Source: Hypsibius dujardini (taxonomy: Eukaryota > Tardigrada > Eutardigrada > Parachela > Hypsibiidae). Taken from it: DNA of 64,000 bases. A program made the translations under genes and the position numbers. Under the pieces are notes generated by a model. That model saw only the letters and a list, made by a program, of their open reading frames with translations. It was not told the origin of the DNA and did not search any database. Positions 23,530 through 36,360 of the stretch are shown here, one piece after another. Within the stretch, counting starts at the first letter, position 1. Every line of letters begins with the position of its first letter. The stretch is taken from NCBI GenBank assembly GCA_001579985.1, contig LRSR01008901.1, positions 1 through 64,000 of the forward strand. Reading direction: 5' to 3'.

Positions 23530-26500
23530 ATGCATATCTTGTCCTTGCGACACTTTCTTGTTGGGTTATTAATCCCATTAAACAAAACGACAATTGCTGG
23601 GAACATTACCCTTATATCGATTACTGCAACCGATGACGGACGGAGAGGTTTCTGGTCCACCAACCTAGTTTTTGACGTCGTCACAAATATACTGTTTTAT
23701 AATCTAACTCACATACCGCTGAGATTTCGCCGCGATGGTAACTACAGCGCACTGAAGGACAAGCCTGAATTCAGTCTAGGCCGTAGTCCACTAGTTTCTC
23801 CATCCCCAAAGGACTGTGAAACGGGAAGTATTGCCGACTTTTTCTTCAAGTTTTATTATGACCATCAGGAATTATTCACCGGTCATCTGAAGCAGCAGTT
23901 CACGATCGTCACAATCAACGGTAAAGGAAATGGACATACCGTATATTTAAATGACCATGACCCACAAGTGAAATGTGGCTCTGTACTGAATTAAAACACA
24001 ATTGTTAATACATTTGGATCTAAGGTCAAGAAGTGGTTATTTTTGTTTTAGACTGCGATGATTCCACGCTTGAAGTTGCAAATTTTATGAGAGGTATGAA
24101 TTACAAGGGTCTTTCATTTGCACGCGCCCACTTTATTCCAACCCGTTCTTCTTTACTCGAACCTCCCCCCCCCAAATTCAACTCATGTTTAGTATGAAGA
24201 CTCCCACGTTCAATCATCAATTCGATACGTTTTGGCTAGAATACGAGCGATTCTCAAATAAAATCTAGAAGAATTTCAGCCTATAAAAAGAATTGGTCTA
24301 CCCATCAAACAAATTCCATTTAACTTGCCCGTTGATTGCGTAATCCGACGAAGCCTGATTCGGTATCTGAAACTTGTCATACGACACGATATCTCGTACC
24401 AGACATGGGGCACCATAATTTCTCAGTCGCTGACCGTCCGATAGCACTGATACTAACAATTTTTGATTTAATCCGATTTTTTCGTGAAATTTGTTTAGGG
24501 CGAATAAAATTATCATTCTTACAAAGCTTAAAACTTATGGAAATTTAAATGTGTGATGACATTTTTCAGTTAATTAGCTTGGTCCGTTGGTTGACATTGC
24601 AAATAAATCTGAATTTTAGACCTCACTGTTTTCATGCCACGCTTCAGTCAATAAAATCTAAAATAACTTGTATTGCAAATACTAGTTGAAATGCCTGTAA
24701 TGAATTTCTCTTGGATACGATCTGCAACGTATTATTGTGTTGGAATATTTTCTTATGAAGCAGATTAACAAAGTTAAATAAACAAAATTAAAATTAAAAA
24801 TTAAATAAATTGAATTCGATATTAGCCTGAAAATTTGTTTAATATAGATTACAGATTACATCTGTATATTCAACTTTAAAATCCATAAACTTTTAAACCC
24901 TGTACCTTATTATGATGCCATAATAAATGTAAGTCCCTGTAAAAACCATTTTGTGCTCAGACACAAAGGCATTGCTCGCGCTCTCCGTTCCCATCAGCGA
25001 CCTCTCTGACATCGATCGCTACCCGACTGTACTGAATTTCTTCTCCATGCCGGATGCGTACTTTGTTCACACTGTGGCACTGCTGGCTCAGCGCTTTCGT
25101 TGGTCCGGCATCAACATGTTATGCAATATCGAGGGTGGCTTCGAGCGGAAGCTATGCCAACACTTTGACGAGTTCCTACAAACCAGCGTGGCGAGAAATA
25201 TGGAAATTCACAAGACCTTCGTCGCACTTAAATACGAGGATGAATTGCATGCTAACTTCACAGCTGTGTACCCTCAATTAACAAGCCAACGAGGTGAGTA
25301 TAAGATCGAAGTTTTACTTCTTAAAAATTGCTTAGCTTGTCTTCATTTTTTATCAATCTTCTTTGCAAAGAAAGGATTTCTTTTTTGTGTTGTAAAAAAA
25401 CTTAAGCTGGGCGGACTCTAAAACAATCCGGTCATTGGTTCACAGTTATAATGGTATTGCTTGGACCGTCGCTGCTCCGCACCTTTATGATCGGTGCTCA
25501 CAGCCGGAATATGACTAACGGAGATTACGTATGTAAAGGTCAATGGCAAACTACTGTACTTTAGTTAATTTGACCTACACAGTAAATGATCATGAGTGGG
25601 ATGATTTACCCACAGATTTTTTTGGCATTTGGAATTCTTGGCATTCCCAGTCAAAACGCATTTTTCTGGAGAAAGAATCAAACCGATGACAAGGTGAAGC
25701 AATTCTATTGACCGTTCCTTTACGGGCAACACGTGAACAATCGCTCGGGCATTAGACCAATCTCAGTGAGCATTTATTATACAATTATGTTTACCCGAAA
25801 AATTGTCTAGGAAGCCTTCCTGGCTTTCCGGAGCTTGCTAATTATTGCAGACAGCGAGGGAGATCACAACGGCCCGCAAGAGGTCAATTGGAAGGTACAC
25901 GCGGAAATCAAGCGTCGATATAACATCTCGCAGAAAATTGAAGAGGAGGTACAGTAATACCAAATGGGCAGGCTATCAAGAACTGTGGGTAAAACCCTTG
26001 AAATCAGCGGTAGCACCTTATTTCTTTTTGATATTATTTAGGACGCAGAAATACCAGTGAAGCAATACGAAATCTTTTCGATTATAGCTTCGGTTTGTAT
26101 AGTGTATAATCGTGAACGTATTTGTTATGTATTTTTATGTATGTAATACAAGCTATTTTTGTTTTATATTTTTGATGATACTAACAAGCATTTTTCACAG
26201 ACGTTAGAACGGACTCGCCACTATCTCGACCGCATGACGGTCTCAGACTTTGTGAAGGAGTGCTGCAACCAATCGTATAACCTGACTACCCGACAAGTTT
26301 ACGTGAATCAGTTTGGTGTCCTTCGGTCACTGATTGTTGCGAAGCGGCTGGGTCCTTCCGGGCTGTTTGAGGTAAGTATACACCGTAATGTACGATTATT
26401 ATATCAGGAAACGATTACAGAAGAACCCTCGTTCTCACAGTCCGTGATCACTTGCAACCTTGTGACTGGGAATGTTGATCTTTTGGAGACCTTCAATTGG

Positions 26501-29500
26501 TTTGGTCTTACCACATTGCCCGGCGAGATAGATTATTGCGGTCTTAACGGAGAAAAATGTTTAGCTACAAGAGAACCGGGTTGGTAGGAGGGGTAAACCT
26601 CAAGTAGTGTCACCTTATTTTTCGTGAAGAGTCTATCAGACATCTCCACCATTTAAACTCAGATTATTGTAATTTAATCACAGACCACTTACTTAAAACA
26701 ATCAAATTGAAGAATCAATTTGAAAATGAAGGGAAACTTAATTTCTGATACGGGCGCAGCGGAATTATTGCATTTATTCTGATCTCCAGTCTACTTTCCA
26801 TGTGAATTTTTATTTTTCAACCTGACATCGAATCTACAATATAGCCTCTTGACGAGTACTATTTAACGAAAAACCACATAAAAACGTCTTTCTTGGAGTA
26901 AGGACTTTAAATCCTCTGGCACGAACTTGGCCGGTCGCAAAGCGGCCAAAACCGTTCGTACGCAGGTAGGGTGAGTGGAAGAAATAAAAGTGAGCGACAC
27001 AACATCCCCTGTGAAGTACCAGTAAAAATCACTACTGCACAACAGTAATGAAGGACGATACAGACTCGGTTATCCTTTACACACCAATTTCTGCCTCTCC
27101 CAAATCATTGCCACAAAATAAAAAAAACCAAGGAATTTATTTCTCGCACTGATTTACTTTTTAAAATCCAAAATCAACGGTCGTCCCTCTATCATCTCAG
27201 TTAGGAAAAAAAATATTCAATCCGTTTCACATCGTTTAAAAACATAAGGTGACATTATTTATGGTTTTCTCCTCGCATTATGTTATCCGCAAATGCGTGA
27301 CAACGATTGTAATGCATTTTTCCGCTGCCAGAACTGATCAACATTAGGATACCAATCATTTGCATCATTTTGGTCTTGCTGACGGCTCTGGGCATCTTTT
27401 TTGTGCGGTAAAATAGTATTTCAATTAACCCAAAAGAACACGGAGAGGAGAGAAACATGATATATTGACATTTTCAGACGAATGACGCTGCAAAACCGCC
27501 TCGCTCATCTTGTATTGCGAGATATACGGTTGGAAGAACCGGAAACGTACCGCATGGGCTCGCAGCCGCGAGTGACGAAGCTGTTGGATCAACTTGGGAC
27601 AGCTGGGTTTTATGGTGAGACACCAGTGTATGTTCGGGAATTCTCCACGAACACGAGCTTGCAGCGGATCGTACGCAACCTTGCTTTGGTCGACGGACTT
27701 GTTGCGGTAATTCATTGTCAATGAGTATCATCGAATAAATTATTCATTTTTACGGATTTTATTGGATTTTACGGACTCCAAATCAAGTGCGATGATTAAA
27801 AAAGAAACTAATGTCAGTTTAATTTTTTAATTTTTATGTACGTTTTTATCATTTTTATTTTTCGAAATTTTTGGAATAATTTTCTGGCATTTGATGGGCC
27901 AATTTCTATATTAATAGATATCGCGCGCTCATCACCCTTTCATCGCCGACTTTTACGGAATCCATTTTACCCGAGCAACATCCAGCTTAGTTTTCGAACG
28001 GCCCTTAAAAGGACCTTTATACTCGGTCATTCGGGGTAACGAAATGATCTTCGACTTTGACGTCCGCATGCAAATAATGAACGCCATGATCTTGGTAAGT
28101 CAACACTTAATTTTTGCTATTTGACACTGGGTCGAAAAATGGAAGAAGAGACGGAATTTCAACAGGCCCTGCATTTTATCCATACGTCCGATCTGAGCTA
28201 TCACGGCGCCTTCAGCGACGAGGTCTGCCTCATCAACAATCGCTACGTCCTGCGTGTCACTCACGCTGGGTTTCTCCGGCTCTTTAATCTATTTCACGAC
28301 GAAGGCTCCTTCAGATCATGCTGTAGAACGTCTGCAAATAAGGCTGCCGTTATCGAGCAATACCGCGGGGACGATATCAGGAACTTGGGCGTGGTTCTCG
28401 CAGACATGTTCAACATTGACCCCTACGGTACAAAATGTGCAAGTACAGAGGGTCCCTCAACAAAGTGCGGACAGCTTCTTTTAAAACAGCAACAACGAAA
28501 AACCAGAGTATCCTGACTATTTTTTTTATAATTGAGATCGGGAAATAGTTTAACTTTGGTGAAGACGAGTTTGAAAGTAATCCGATATTTATTTGGGGAG
28601 AAGCTATTGAAATGGTCTGAGTGGCGTTTTTACAGCGTCAGGAAAGCTTTCATTTTAAGGCTTATTACATGTTCCAGAGAGTTGCCAATATATTCAACGT
28701 TTTTCAGTCACACCTGGCCCGACGTTGCCCGAATCAATCTCAAAATAACCGCAGATGTATCATTCAATTCAATTAGTCAACAAATAAAGAAAGGAAAGAA
28801 ATACAACTCTGAAAAGAATGAAACTAAAAAACATTAGATTTGAACAACAATCATCTTTAATTTTGCAGAACGAGAGTCTCAATCAATAAATCAGAGTGTC
28901 TTTTCTTTGCTTAACTTTGCACAACAACAAAAAACAATGCTGTTAAAAATCTTCCTATTCACTGAAACAATCAGGGAAAAAATTGCTTAAAACATAACAA
29001 GTTGGCAGTTATTCTGATTATTCCACAGGAAGAAAATGTTTAAAGTTCCGATCATTATTAAAGCTCCAGGTGTGTTGGTTATATCATCAGTAATTTGGTT
29101 TGATTCCGTTCGTAAAAGACTTTTATCAGAGAACAGGGGCTAGTCTATGTTTTGTAACTGAAAAATTGTGTGAAACTATTGCATCATCATGATAAAAAAT
29201 TGGCATATCTGAAACTGTCTGCGCTTTGCTGGGGCACCCTCTGTAGGGGTTCGTTTGTAGAAACCAAACAGTGCGTTATTCGTACCCCAAGGGGTGTGCC
29301 GGAGTGGGGCAAGTCGGCCTATCGCCGTCAGTGACCATTTTGAAGTTGCGGAGACTGACCAAAGAAATATAATTTCCAGATCGAGATTGCTCTGATATGG
29401 AGAGTATTTCAGAAGCCGACTTTCGGTTCTATTAATAATCACATTTACTATGGTTTTCGAAATTTACGTCATCGTTGTTCTTCGTATAGAGTAACGTTTT

Positions 29501-32177
29501 ATGGCGAAATTTCAAAATTTCAGAAAACAAAGGAAGATTCCAGTTTCCCTGATTTTGACTATAAAAATAATATATAAATATATAAAAAAAGAAAAGAAAA
29601 ATATGTAATGATTTTTGACGCAGTCCCTCTCAAAATTCTATTTGGAATCGATTGGCATCGGCAGATTCTTTTTTGAGTATGAGGGGGCGGGGTTGTGGGT
29701 CATTTCTGCAATTTCACTCGTAATTTTTTGGTCAGTCCCAAGAATGAGTTGTAGCTCCGCCCCCTGACATTCAAATTCTTATTATTCAACGATTTTCACT
29801 TCACATTTGCAGTCATTTATAACGAGCTTATGTGGAACTAAAAATACCTTAAAACGCGAGCATAAATTTAAAGCTTTTGAAAATGTTTTGAAATTCCTAG
29901 GGGACTGTGGAACTCAGACTTTCGCGTTCCCCCGCAAATGTATGATTATCAGGAGCGAACCGCCGAAATTTGGATTAAGTTTTAAAAACTGTTTTCCACC
30001 CCGTTGCCCATCTCTGGCTCACCTCTTGGAGGTCCTGTGTTCCGATCTATTAAAAGCATCAACGAGTCCCTGTGTACAGAAAATGGGTGACACACTACTG
30101 TATCAGATGTTTGAAGACTGCTTGGATTACGATAAACCATTCCTTTTTCTAGTGAAGAAAGAACTGCAATTTGAATCAACGAACACTATCCACCGCAAGA
30201 TCCATGAAATGGTAGCTCGTTGCCTGGAAAGTGAATCACACGCTCGTCCTACAGCTACGGATCTCAAGCGCTGGCTCACCACGGTCAGAGTACCCAAAAA
30301 AAACTTTGTCGAACTACTGCTCGACCGTTTGGAGAAGCATTCCGCTTCACTGGAAGAAACGGTTCAGTCGCGGACCGAGGCGTTGTTGGATGAGACGAGG
30401 AAGGTCGACGATCTTCTCCGAGAAATACTACCATCGTATGTCAAGTCTTTTCATGCATGAACTGTAAACAAAATGGACGAAGTTACACCTGCTACAATTA
30501 CATTTCGATGCATAGAGCAATCATAACAAAGCTTCGAAATCACCAACCCATCATCGCGGAGATATTTGACAGCGTGACCATCATGTTCAGCGACATCCCC
30601 GCGTTTGGGTTGATCGTCGCACAAAGCGAACCTCTCGAGGTGATTGATTTTCTCAATCACCTCCACACCGCTTTCGACCGGGTCGTCGCGCAGTTCGATG
30701 CTTACAAAGTGGAAACCATCAATGACTCTTACGTGGTACGCAGTAAGGCACAGTGCATTTCATTTTGGCTTTGTTAAGTTTTTAGTTGAGCTGGAATTAA
30801 AACTCTACAGCACGCAGATTGTCACTTATTCGGGTTAAACATCGTTCAATCTCATTTGTTCAGGTTGCAAGTGGTCTTCCCGTAAGGAACGGTGATCGCC
30901 ACGCGGAGGCAATCTGTCGGCTGGCACAACAACTTCTACGGGCCGGCACTGCGGTGCATATTCCCGCATGGGGCTATGTCACAATCTGTCCACGAATTGG
31001 CATCAATTCCGGTTTGGGTTTCATTCTGAATTTGCCTACCTGGCTTGCGTAACTTTCATGCACCAAAATTCCAGCTTTGCAATTGCAGGATTCATAGCAG
31101 CTGGAGTCGCGGGGACTCGTGCGCCACGCTACTGCTTGTGGGTATTATTAATTGGAGCGAGAAACCGACAAACAGCGAAACCACCTCCAACGTGTTTAGT
31201 ACCGACTGTCCGAGCTTTAGCCAATAACTTTTCTTAATTTTACTCTAATTCTTTATACTAGTATAGTAATTTTCACAGATAATTCTAACAATCATTATAT
31301 AATTTACATTGCCAAAAAACGTGGGATTAAAACTAGATAGGCATAAATACTTAAAACTGCTGTGCTATTGTACATGGCACGTCATAAAGGGTGTATAGGT
31401 TGAGTTATTGAGAATTTTTAAGAAACCACAATGCGCGTCGTTTTCTAGCATTTTTGAGCAGTCCTAACAAAGTATTGGTTAGCATTCCAGAAAGTCTCGA
31501 AAGTTACCAAGCGTGATAACTGTTGAAAGACTTTAAAGTTTGCTTAACGTATAAGTAAATTATCTTGATAGCGCCACAGACCTTGACACGGCGCTTTTAA
31601 GAATCCAAAATACGTTTTTCAATCAAATGTTTTTCAAAGGCTTTTCTGCAAACACATTTTTTGTGAGTGATCGCGAGGATTTCTTTTGTTAGATTTGGGG
31701 ATACAATGAACACAGCGAGCCGCATGGAATCGCATGGAGCGGGTCAGTGGCCTGCAATTTTCAGTTTTTTAGAAGTCTATTGCGCTGTAATCTGTACCCA
31801 TTTAAAGATACGCAACACTCATGTTTGGTTTGTGTACTGTGAAAAAACTGAACCTCTCTGTAGCTAACAAGATCCACGTGTCGTCATCGACTTACGAACT
31901 GGTTGAAGAAGCAAGATTGCGCACGAAAGACGCGGAACGTGACCACCTAGTGTTCAAGGCCAGAGGCTTCGTCCCCATCAAAGTAAGACATTTCGTTGTG
32001 CTACTGTATGTTAACTGTTTTGCTCATAACTTCCGGAACTGCTTTCGCCCATTTCACCATGATAATCATTAACGTTTATTAATCTCATTATCTTCTCCTT
32101 GTCAATAGGGAAAGGGATTGGTGAATACTTTCTGGTTATCATCTTCAGCAGCTAACGATCAGCAGATGGCCGTTTGA
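23530..32177 (+). CDS. Receptor guanylyl cyclase 1, 20 exons, 1035 aa
   Basis: Exons: 23530-23920, 24052-24093, 24961-25293, 25446-25528, 25616-25693, 25811-25948, 26042-26092, 26201-26371, 26441-26579, 27332-27407, 27478-27706, 27918-28094, 28166-28427, 30153-30435, 30516-30735, 30864-31011, 31089-31137, 31693-31742, 31864-31982, 32109-32177. The summed CDS is 3,108 nt with no break. Signal peptide MHILSLRHFLVGLL; ANF-receptor-like ectodomain (residues 25-475; hallmark NMTNGDYIFLAF); one TM helix near 478-500; pseudokinase homology domain (HPFIADFYGI, VFERPLKGPLYSVI, lacking an HRD Asp); coiled-coil linker (RLEKHSASLEETVQSRTEAL); cyclase domain 818-1013. Metal ligands Asp844 (FSDIPAFG) and Asp888 (ETINDSYV), guanine-selecting Glu884 and Cys956 (RYCLFGD), and Asn963/Arg967 (NTASRME) are present. 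It should make cGMP from GTP at the plasma membrane. Exon 9's donor (CCGG|gttggt) is weak but gives the right phase in all copies. Confidence 0.93.
29490..29790. mobile_element. Decayed GGGGCGGGG-type inverted-repeat element in GC-1 intron 13
   Basis: GGAATCGATTGGCATCGGCA and GAGGGGGCGGGG, followed by GTAGCTCCGCCCCCTGACAT, resemble the inverted ends of the element at 34901-35489. A counterpart lies at the same intron position in GC-2 (about 42.36-42.64 kb); GC-3's much shorter intron lacks it. Confidence 0.5.
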
Positions 32178-33110
32178 GTTTGCACGCCGAATACTTCTGT
32201 AGCTGGGTGGTACTATAACTGCCACGGTGGAACCGCAAGAGCCCAGCAGCTTATTCATATGGACTTTCGTTCCCCTTGCAAATTCTCGCATTTCACATTC
32301 AATGACGTCACAAGGAGAGTTATTTTGCAGCAAAGATACAGGAAGATATGCGTCGTTTTTAACAACCTTCATTCTTCAAAGCGACGTTTCAGGCTGCGCC
32401 GATAAGACGAGAAACTATAAAAGACGCGCAGCTTTGCTACAAAAAAACCTCAAACGAAGCGAACGGTTCGCTCAAAATCAGACTCTAGAGTTTAATTGCT
32501 GGTTCGGCTGTCTCGGACGTGAACAATAAACCACAATCCGATTCATTCTATTTTTTCCCAAGATGTTTTCACAAATCACTTGTACAACGGACGTTGGATG
32601 ACCCGCAGTCCGACTCGTTTGGTATCCCCCGCCTTGTCAGCGTGCCACCTGACTCATTCGGTTCCCCGGATATTGACTAACCGGAATATCGGTTAATCGG
32701 TATATCTAAATTTCAGTTCTTCATCAGGATTCTTCATATACTGCACAGGACGCCATTTTTATACCCACTGCTGCGGAACGGTCGCTTGCTAATTCCAACG
32801 AATCATCATGAACGAAAATGACCCCATTTTGCTCATTAGCATGACTACAATTAACCATCCTATCCTTACATTAGCTTATCCTTTCCTTTTTGACATAAAG
32901 AGCTTTTTTTGTCTCCTTTGTTGTAGCCCGTTCTTCCCTCCCTTTAGTTGATCCTCCAAGAGGCATATTTTCGATACATTTGTTTGCCAAGACATTACTC
33001 TCTTACAAAGAGAAGTTTGGAATTTATCGGCAAATCAGTATTTTTTGTGCTGGTCACATTGTCACTCCAAACCTACGGTAATTATAAGTAATGAAACAAT
33101 ATTTGCTAAC
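32178..33110 (+). pseudogene. Intergenic block ending in a Ly6 first-exon relic (exon at 33017-33077)
   Basis: This block matches the spacers 46167-47182, 48126-49146 and 62997-63864 that precede the Ly6-type genes. At its end is a 61-nt signal-peptide exon (LEFIGKSVFFVLVTLSLQTY, donor gtaatt), but the start codon is TTG where the intact gene has ATG. No Ly6 exons 2 or 3 follow. It is an orphan first exon left by the segmental duplication. Confidence 0.8.
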
Positions 33111-33459
33111 CCTAGTACATGAGGGGACAAATTCAGCCCCCTTTCTGGGACGTGGGACACAATAGCAACTTTTTTATATGGTGACGGGAACAAACTAAGT
33201 CACTTATAGGCATAATTTGTCATCCGGACTTTATTCCATAAGAAAATTTGTCTTCCGTTTTCTTATTCCATAAGAAAATTTGTCCTCCGGGCATTATAAT
33301 GTCCAGGGCATTGCGCGACTGCGCCATGCAATCATAACTACTTGTGCAATGCATTGTGCGCAATGCATAAGCGCGAGATGCCAACGGCTTTCAAAAAAAA
33401 TTCCGCTGTTCGTCTTTTATCCACACGTTTGTTTCGGATGGTCCGGATGATGTTACCGT

Positions 33460-33790
33460 AATCACAAAAGGTGTCGAGAAAAGGAGTTTGTGTCATGGCG
33501 CAAATTGCTTAGTAATGCTGTTTTTGAAAATGTTTTAGCGACACGAAGACACGAGGCGCTCGATTGTGGAACGAAAACAGAACAGACCAATGATAACATT
33601 TTGTGTGCTGTATGCTCGTGTGTTGCTGCACAAAACTTCACGAGGAAATGCCGATTTGCTCGTGAATTCGTGAGCCGTTAACGTGACTCACACACGATCT
33701 CACAATCAGTTGCACTTCGTGTCCTCGTGTCTTCGTTGTCGAAAAAAAGACTCTGTGTCATGGCGCATATTGCTTACTAATAAATTAAAA
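33460..33790. mobile_element. MITE fragments, GTCATGGCGCATATTGCTTA family
   Basis: The terminal motif TGTCATGGCGCAAATTGCTTA occurs near 33494 and again, as the CATATTGCTTA form, near 33762, both in the same orientation. The interval is the reverse complement of the insert at 52630-52906 (shared CGAAGACACGAGGCGC and CACGAGCACACA-type stretches). One full copy lacks its left end here, and a second end fragment adjoins it. Confidence 0.65.
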
Positions 33791-33898
33791 AAATATACAA
33801 ACAAAATTAACATGCCAAATCACGTTTCTAAGTTTATAAAAAGATTTTCCATTATGCTTAATCCATACGGTCACCTCTCCTTATAAGACATAGAAGAT

Positions 33899-33947
33899 AG
33901 ATAGACAAATAGACAGACATACAAAGGACTAACAGATAAACAGACAA

Positions 33948-33986
<39 letters not shown>

Positions 33987-33990
33987 ACAA
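33899..33990. repeat. (CAGA)n microsatellite at the duplication edge (long copy)
   Basis: Includes about seven clean CAGA repeats within degenerate CAGA/CAAA steps, longer than its counterpart at 21540-21592. Similarity to the first unit resumes right after it at AACAAGTCCCCATACT. Confidence 0.85.
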
Positions 33991-34689
33991 ACAAGTCCCC
34001 ATACTCTACCGTAGGCATGTAGTACAAACCATGAAATATATCCCTTCCGTTTTTTCGCAAATGGAAACTCCTCGTCTTGAGGATCCTCAGTTGGTCCATT
34101 TCTTTAGTCGTCAATCTACCTATTTACTTCGGCTACGGCGGTCAGTTCATCCGCGCCATGCCGTTTCGTGACTGCGCCGCCCAGTCCAGCAATCGTGCCG
34201 GCGTTTACTTCACAATCTGGCTGACCCTCGGTTCATATTTTCCGGTCGCAGCGACCACCCTGGTCTGCATCACTCTGTTCGTCCGGCTGAGAGCTCAATT
34301 CGCTTGGGTCTCTCACAAAGACGTCAGCCTGGACCGTCTTCGGCAGCATGGTGTGATCCGCCGCCGACTGGTGATCACTCGAATGCTGTGTGTTTTTTGG
34401 TTGTGGTACTGCTTGTGCTACCTGCCTAGCACGGTGGCGGTTGTGCTGTTCCCGCTCTTGACCTGGCGCAACCAAATTTCTCTTCGGCTGTGGGCGAAAG
34501 TACTACAACTGAGTGGATACACAGTAACAACAGCAATATTGTAAACGGGCATTATATTGGGCAGACAAAAATTAAAGGAAGAAAGAAACAAAAATAGCAG
34601 AATAACATTAGTTACGAAATATCTGCTGTACTTCGTTTTAAATGTAGTTTCTATACAGCAATTTTGAGAGAAAGATAATCCTTACAGCA

Positions 34690-34892
34690 AATGTGCATAC
34701 CTTTGGCCAGAAAAATCGGGAGGCTCAATTTGTCAACAGGCAATTTTTTACCACAAGTTTGCAGGTTATACACACGTGGTCTTGTGGCTAATTATTTCCG
34801 CTCCAAATCAAAGCAAATTTTTTGTGAAACCTGCAGTCTTGTGATAACAAATTACCTCTTGACAAATCGAGCCTCCTAATTTTTCGGTTACG
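34690..34892. mobile_element. MITE in GPCR pseudogene intron (copy 2 of the 22441 element)
   Basis: Left end TGTGCATACCTTTGGCCAGA and right end CTCCTAATTTTTCGGTTACG are diverged versions of the copy at 22441-22648. Its right edge directly adjoins the next element at 34901. Confidence 0.8.
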
Positions 34893-34900
34893 TCCTAGTT

Positions 34901-35489
34901 TAGGGACAGTATTCAGAGTTTAGAAATTTCAATCATTTCTGACTCAAAATATTATTCTGAATCGATTGGCATCAGCCGAATTTTGATCCGAGGTCCGGGG
35001 GCGGAGTTACGAGGGTTTGAAGTATTCAAATAATTAATCAATCACCACTGGCGTTGGGTTTTGAATGGCAACATTGATTCAGATTCCCATGAGTGATGGG
35101 GCGTCGAGCGTGGGTGAGCGAGCGAGCCCTCGCTCGGTGACCCATCACTTATGGGTAAAAGGCCATAAGAAAATGGCGGCACTTATACCACTACTCAATC
35201 AATCGATCAAGCATCTGTTTGCCTAAACCTTTATGAGCGAGCGAGCGAGTCCAGCTCGATGAGCCTTCACTCATGGCTTTAAGGCCATAAGAAAATGTCT
35301 GCGCTGATACCGCTACCCAGGAAATCAATCAAGCAATTAATCGACTTACTGAGCAGGGCAAATGAACAACCAAAATATTCTAGTTCCGCCTCCTAACATC
35401 TGATCAAAATTCGGCTGATGCCAATCGATTCACAAAGTCATTTTGGGTCGGAATGGTATAAAATTAATAAATTCTGAATACTGTCCCTA
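34901..35489. mobile_element. TA-flanked 590-bp MITE with about 120-bp inverted ends
   Basis: The ends are TAGGGACAGTATTCAGAG and CTGAATACTGTCCCTA; the arms also share TGAATCGATTGGCATCAGCC and a GGGGGCGGAG/CTCCGCC-like inner core. The interior has two direct copies (about 170 bp apart) of a GAGCGAGCGAG ... GGCCATAAGAAAATG segment. It is absent from the equivalent GPCR intron at 22.65-22.69 kb, so it entered after the duplication. No coding capacity. Confidence 0.88.
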
Positions 35490-36360
35490 AAGTCATATAT
35501 TACCTTTTTTCTGACGCTTATTGCGGATTATCGACGAGGTGTCCAAAAGATCGTCAGCAAATTATACGGCCAAAGCACCCAACGGAGTGACGCCAGTCTT
35601 TTAGAGATGCGGCACCCATGGAAAAAAGCATCGCACAGCCGGTATTAGAACCAACCAAGGATTGTTTGGTGTGCTTATTTCCTGATCAACTAAAATCGGC
35701 TGCTGCTAAAGACTTTCATAAGGTTCTTTCATTGTTTTGCAGTCCAAATCAGCAATCACCGTTTACTAGTACCAGCGTTCATGTTTCTAAGTTGAACATT
35801 TACTGGTTGTAATACAAATGCCGACCGTTTGACAGTGCCTGTAAGAACACTAGCAAACTCAGCATTGATAAATAAATTCAAATCACCTTTCGCACCAACC
35901 TCATGGTCTATCTCTCACACGGAATCGACCAAGGTTGACGGACCGGCGTTTTTGTGTGGCTTCGATCACAAAAATGCCGACGTACACAGGATTACACGAA
36001 GAGGTATACCCATCTTTTAGCCGACGGTGGATGTTACGGAACCGTATTTCTGCTCAAACAGATGCTTAGCTCATCCGTCATGGTTCGACAGGGAGCTCTG
36101 TGGAAATGCTTTGTCAACCGTTCGGTGCATGCGTTTAGAGCAAACATTTAACACAACAACAGGGAAGACTGAGCAGCAACTGAAGTACTATATCCGGGAG
36201 CTATTTAGAAATGTGTCTTTCTGGAATATTCAATTTCAATTTCAATTCTTTTCTGGCGTCGGTAGTTCCAGAGGTTTTCGCCATTTTTAATAGGATTTTC
36301 TTAATTTAAAGTTTTAGATGTTTTTTTTGCATTATTGTACAAGTAATCCGACCGACCAAT

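Larger units (their letters stand above)
34061..35648 (+). pseudogene. Decayed second copy of the GPCR exons
   Basis: The TM4-TM7 exon is repeated with about 95% similarity by eye, but the acceptor seen in copy 1 (cgcag) is cgcaa here. A deletion of about 180 bp then joins GGATAC to ACAGTAACAACAG, removing the end of the exon and its donor, so the frame runs into a TAA at 34542-34544. The last exon survives at about 35508-35648 (GVQKIVSKLYGQSTQRSD to the same TAG), but its first codons are altered. The intron between them holds the older MITE (34690-34892) and a newer one (34901-35489). The coding stretch itself is otherwise open, so decay seems recent. Confidence 0.8.

Noticed and set aside
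25574-25615. Upstream acceptor for cyclase exon 5 (giving TAA in GC-1)
   Set aside because: The acceptor at cacag|ATTTTTTTGG is shared by all copies and restores the ANF-receptor motif NGDYIF.
26441-26590. In-frame TAG after EPGW in cyclase exon 9 as evidence that GC-1 and GC-2 are pseudogenes
   Set aside because: A phase-1 donor (CCGG|gttggt) just before it joins in frame to the transmembrane exon in all three copies, so the TAG is intronic.
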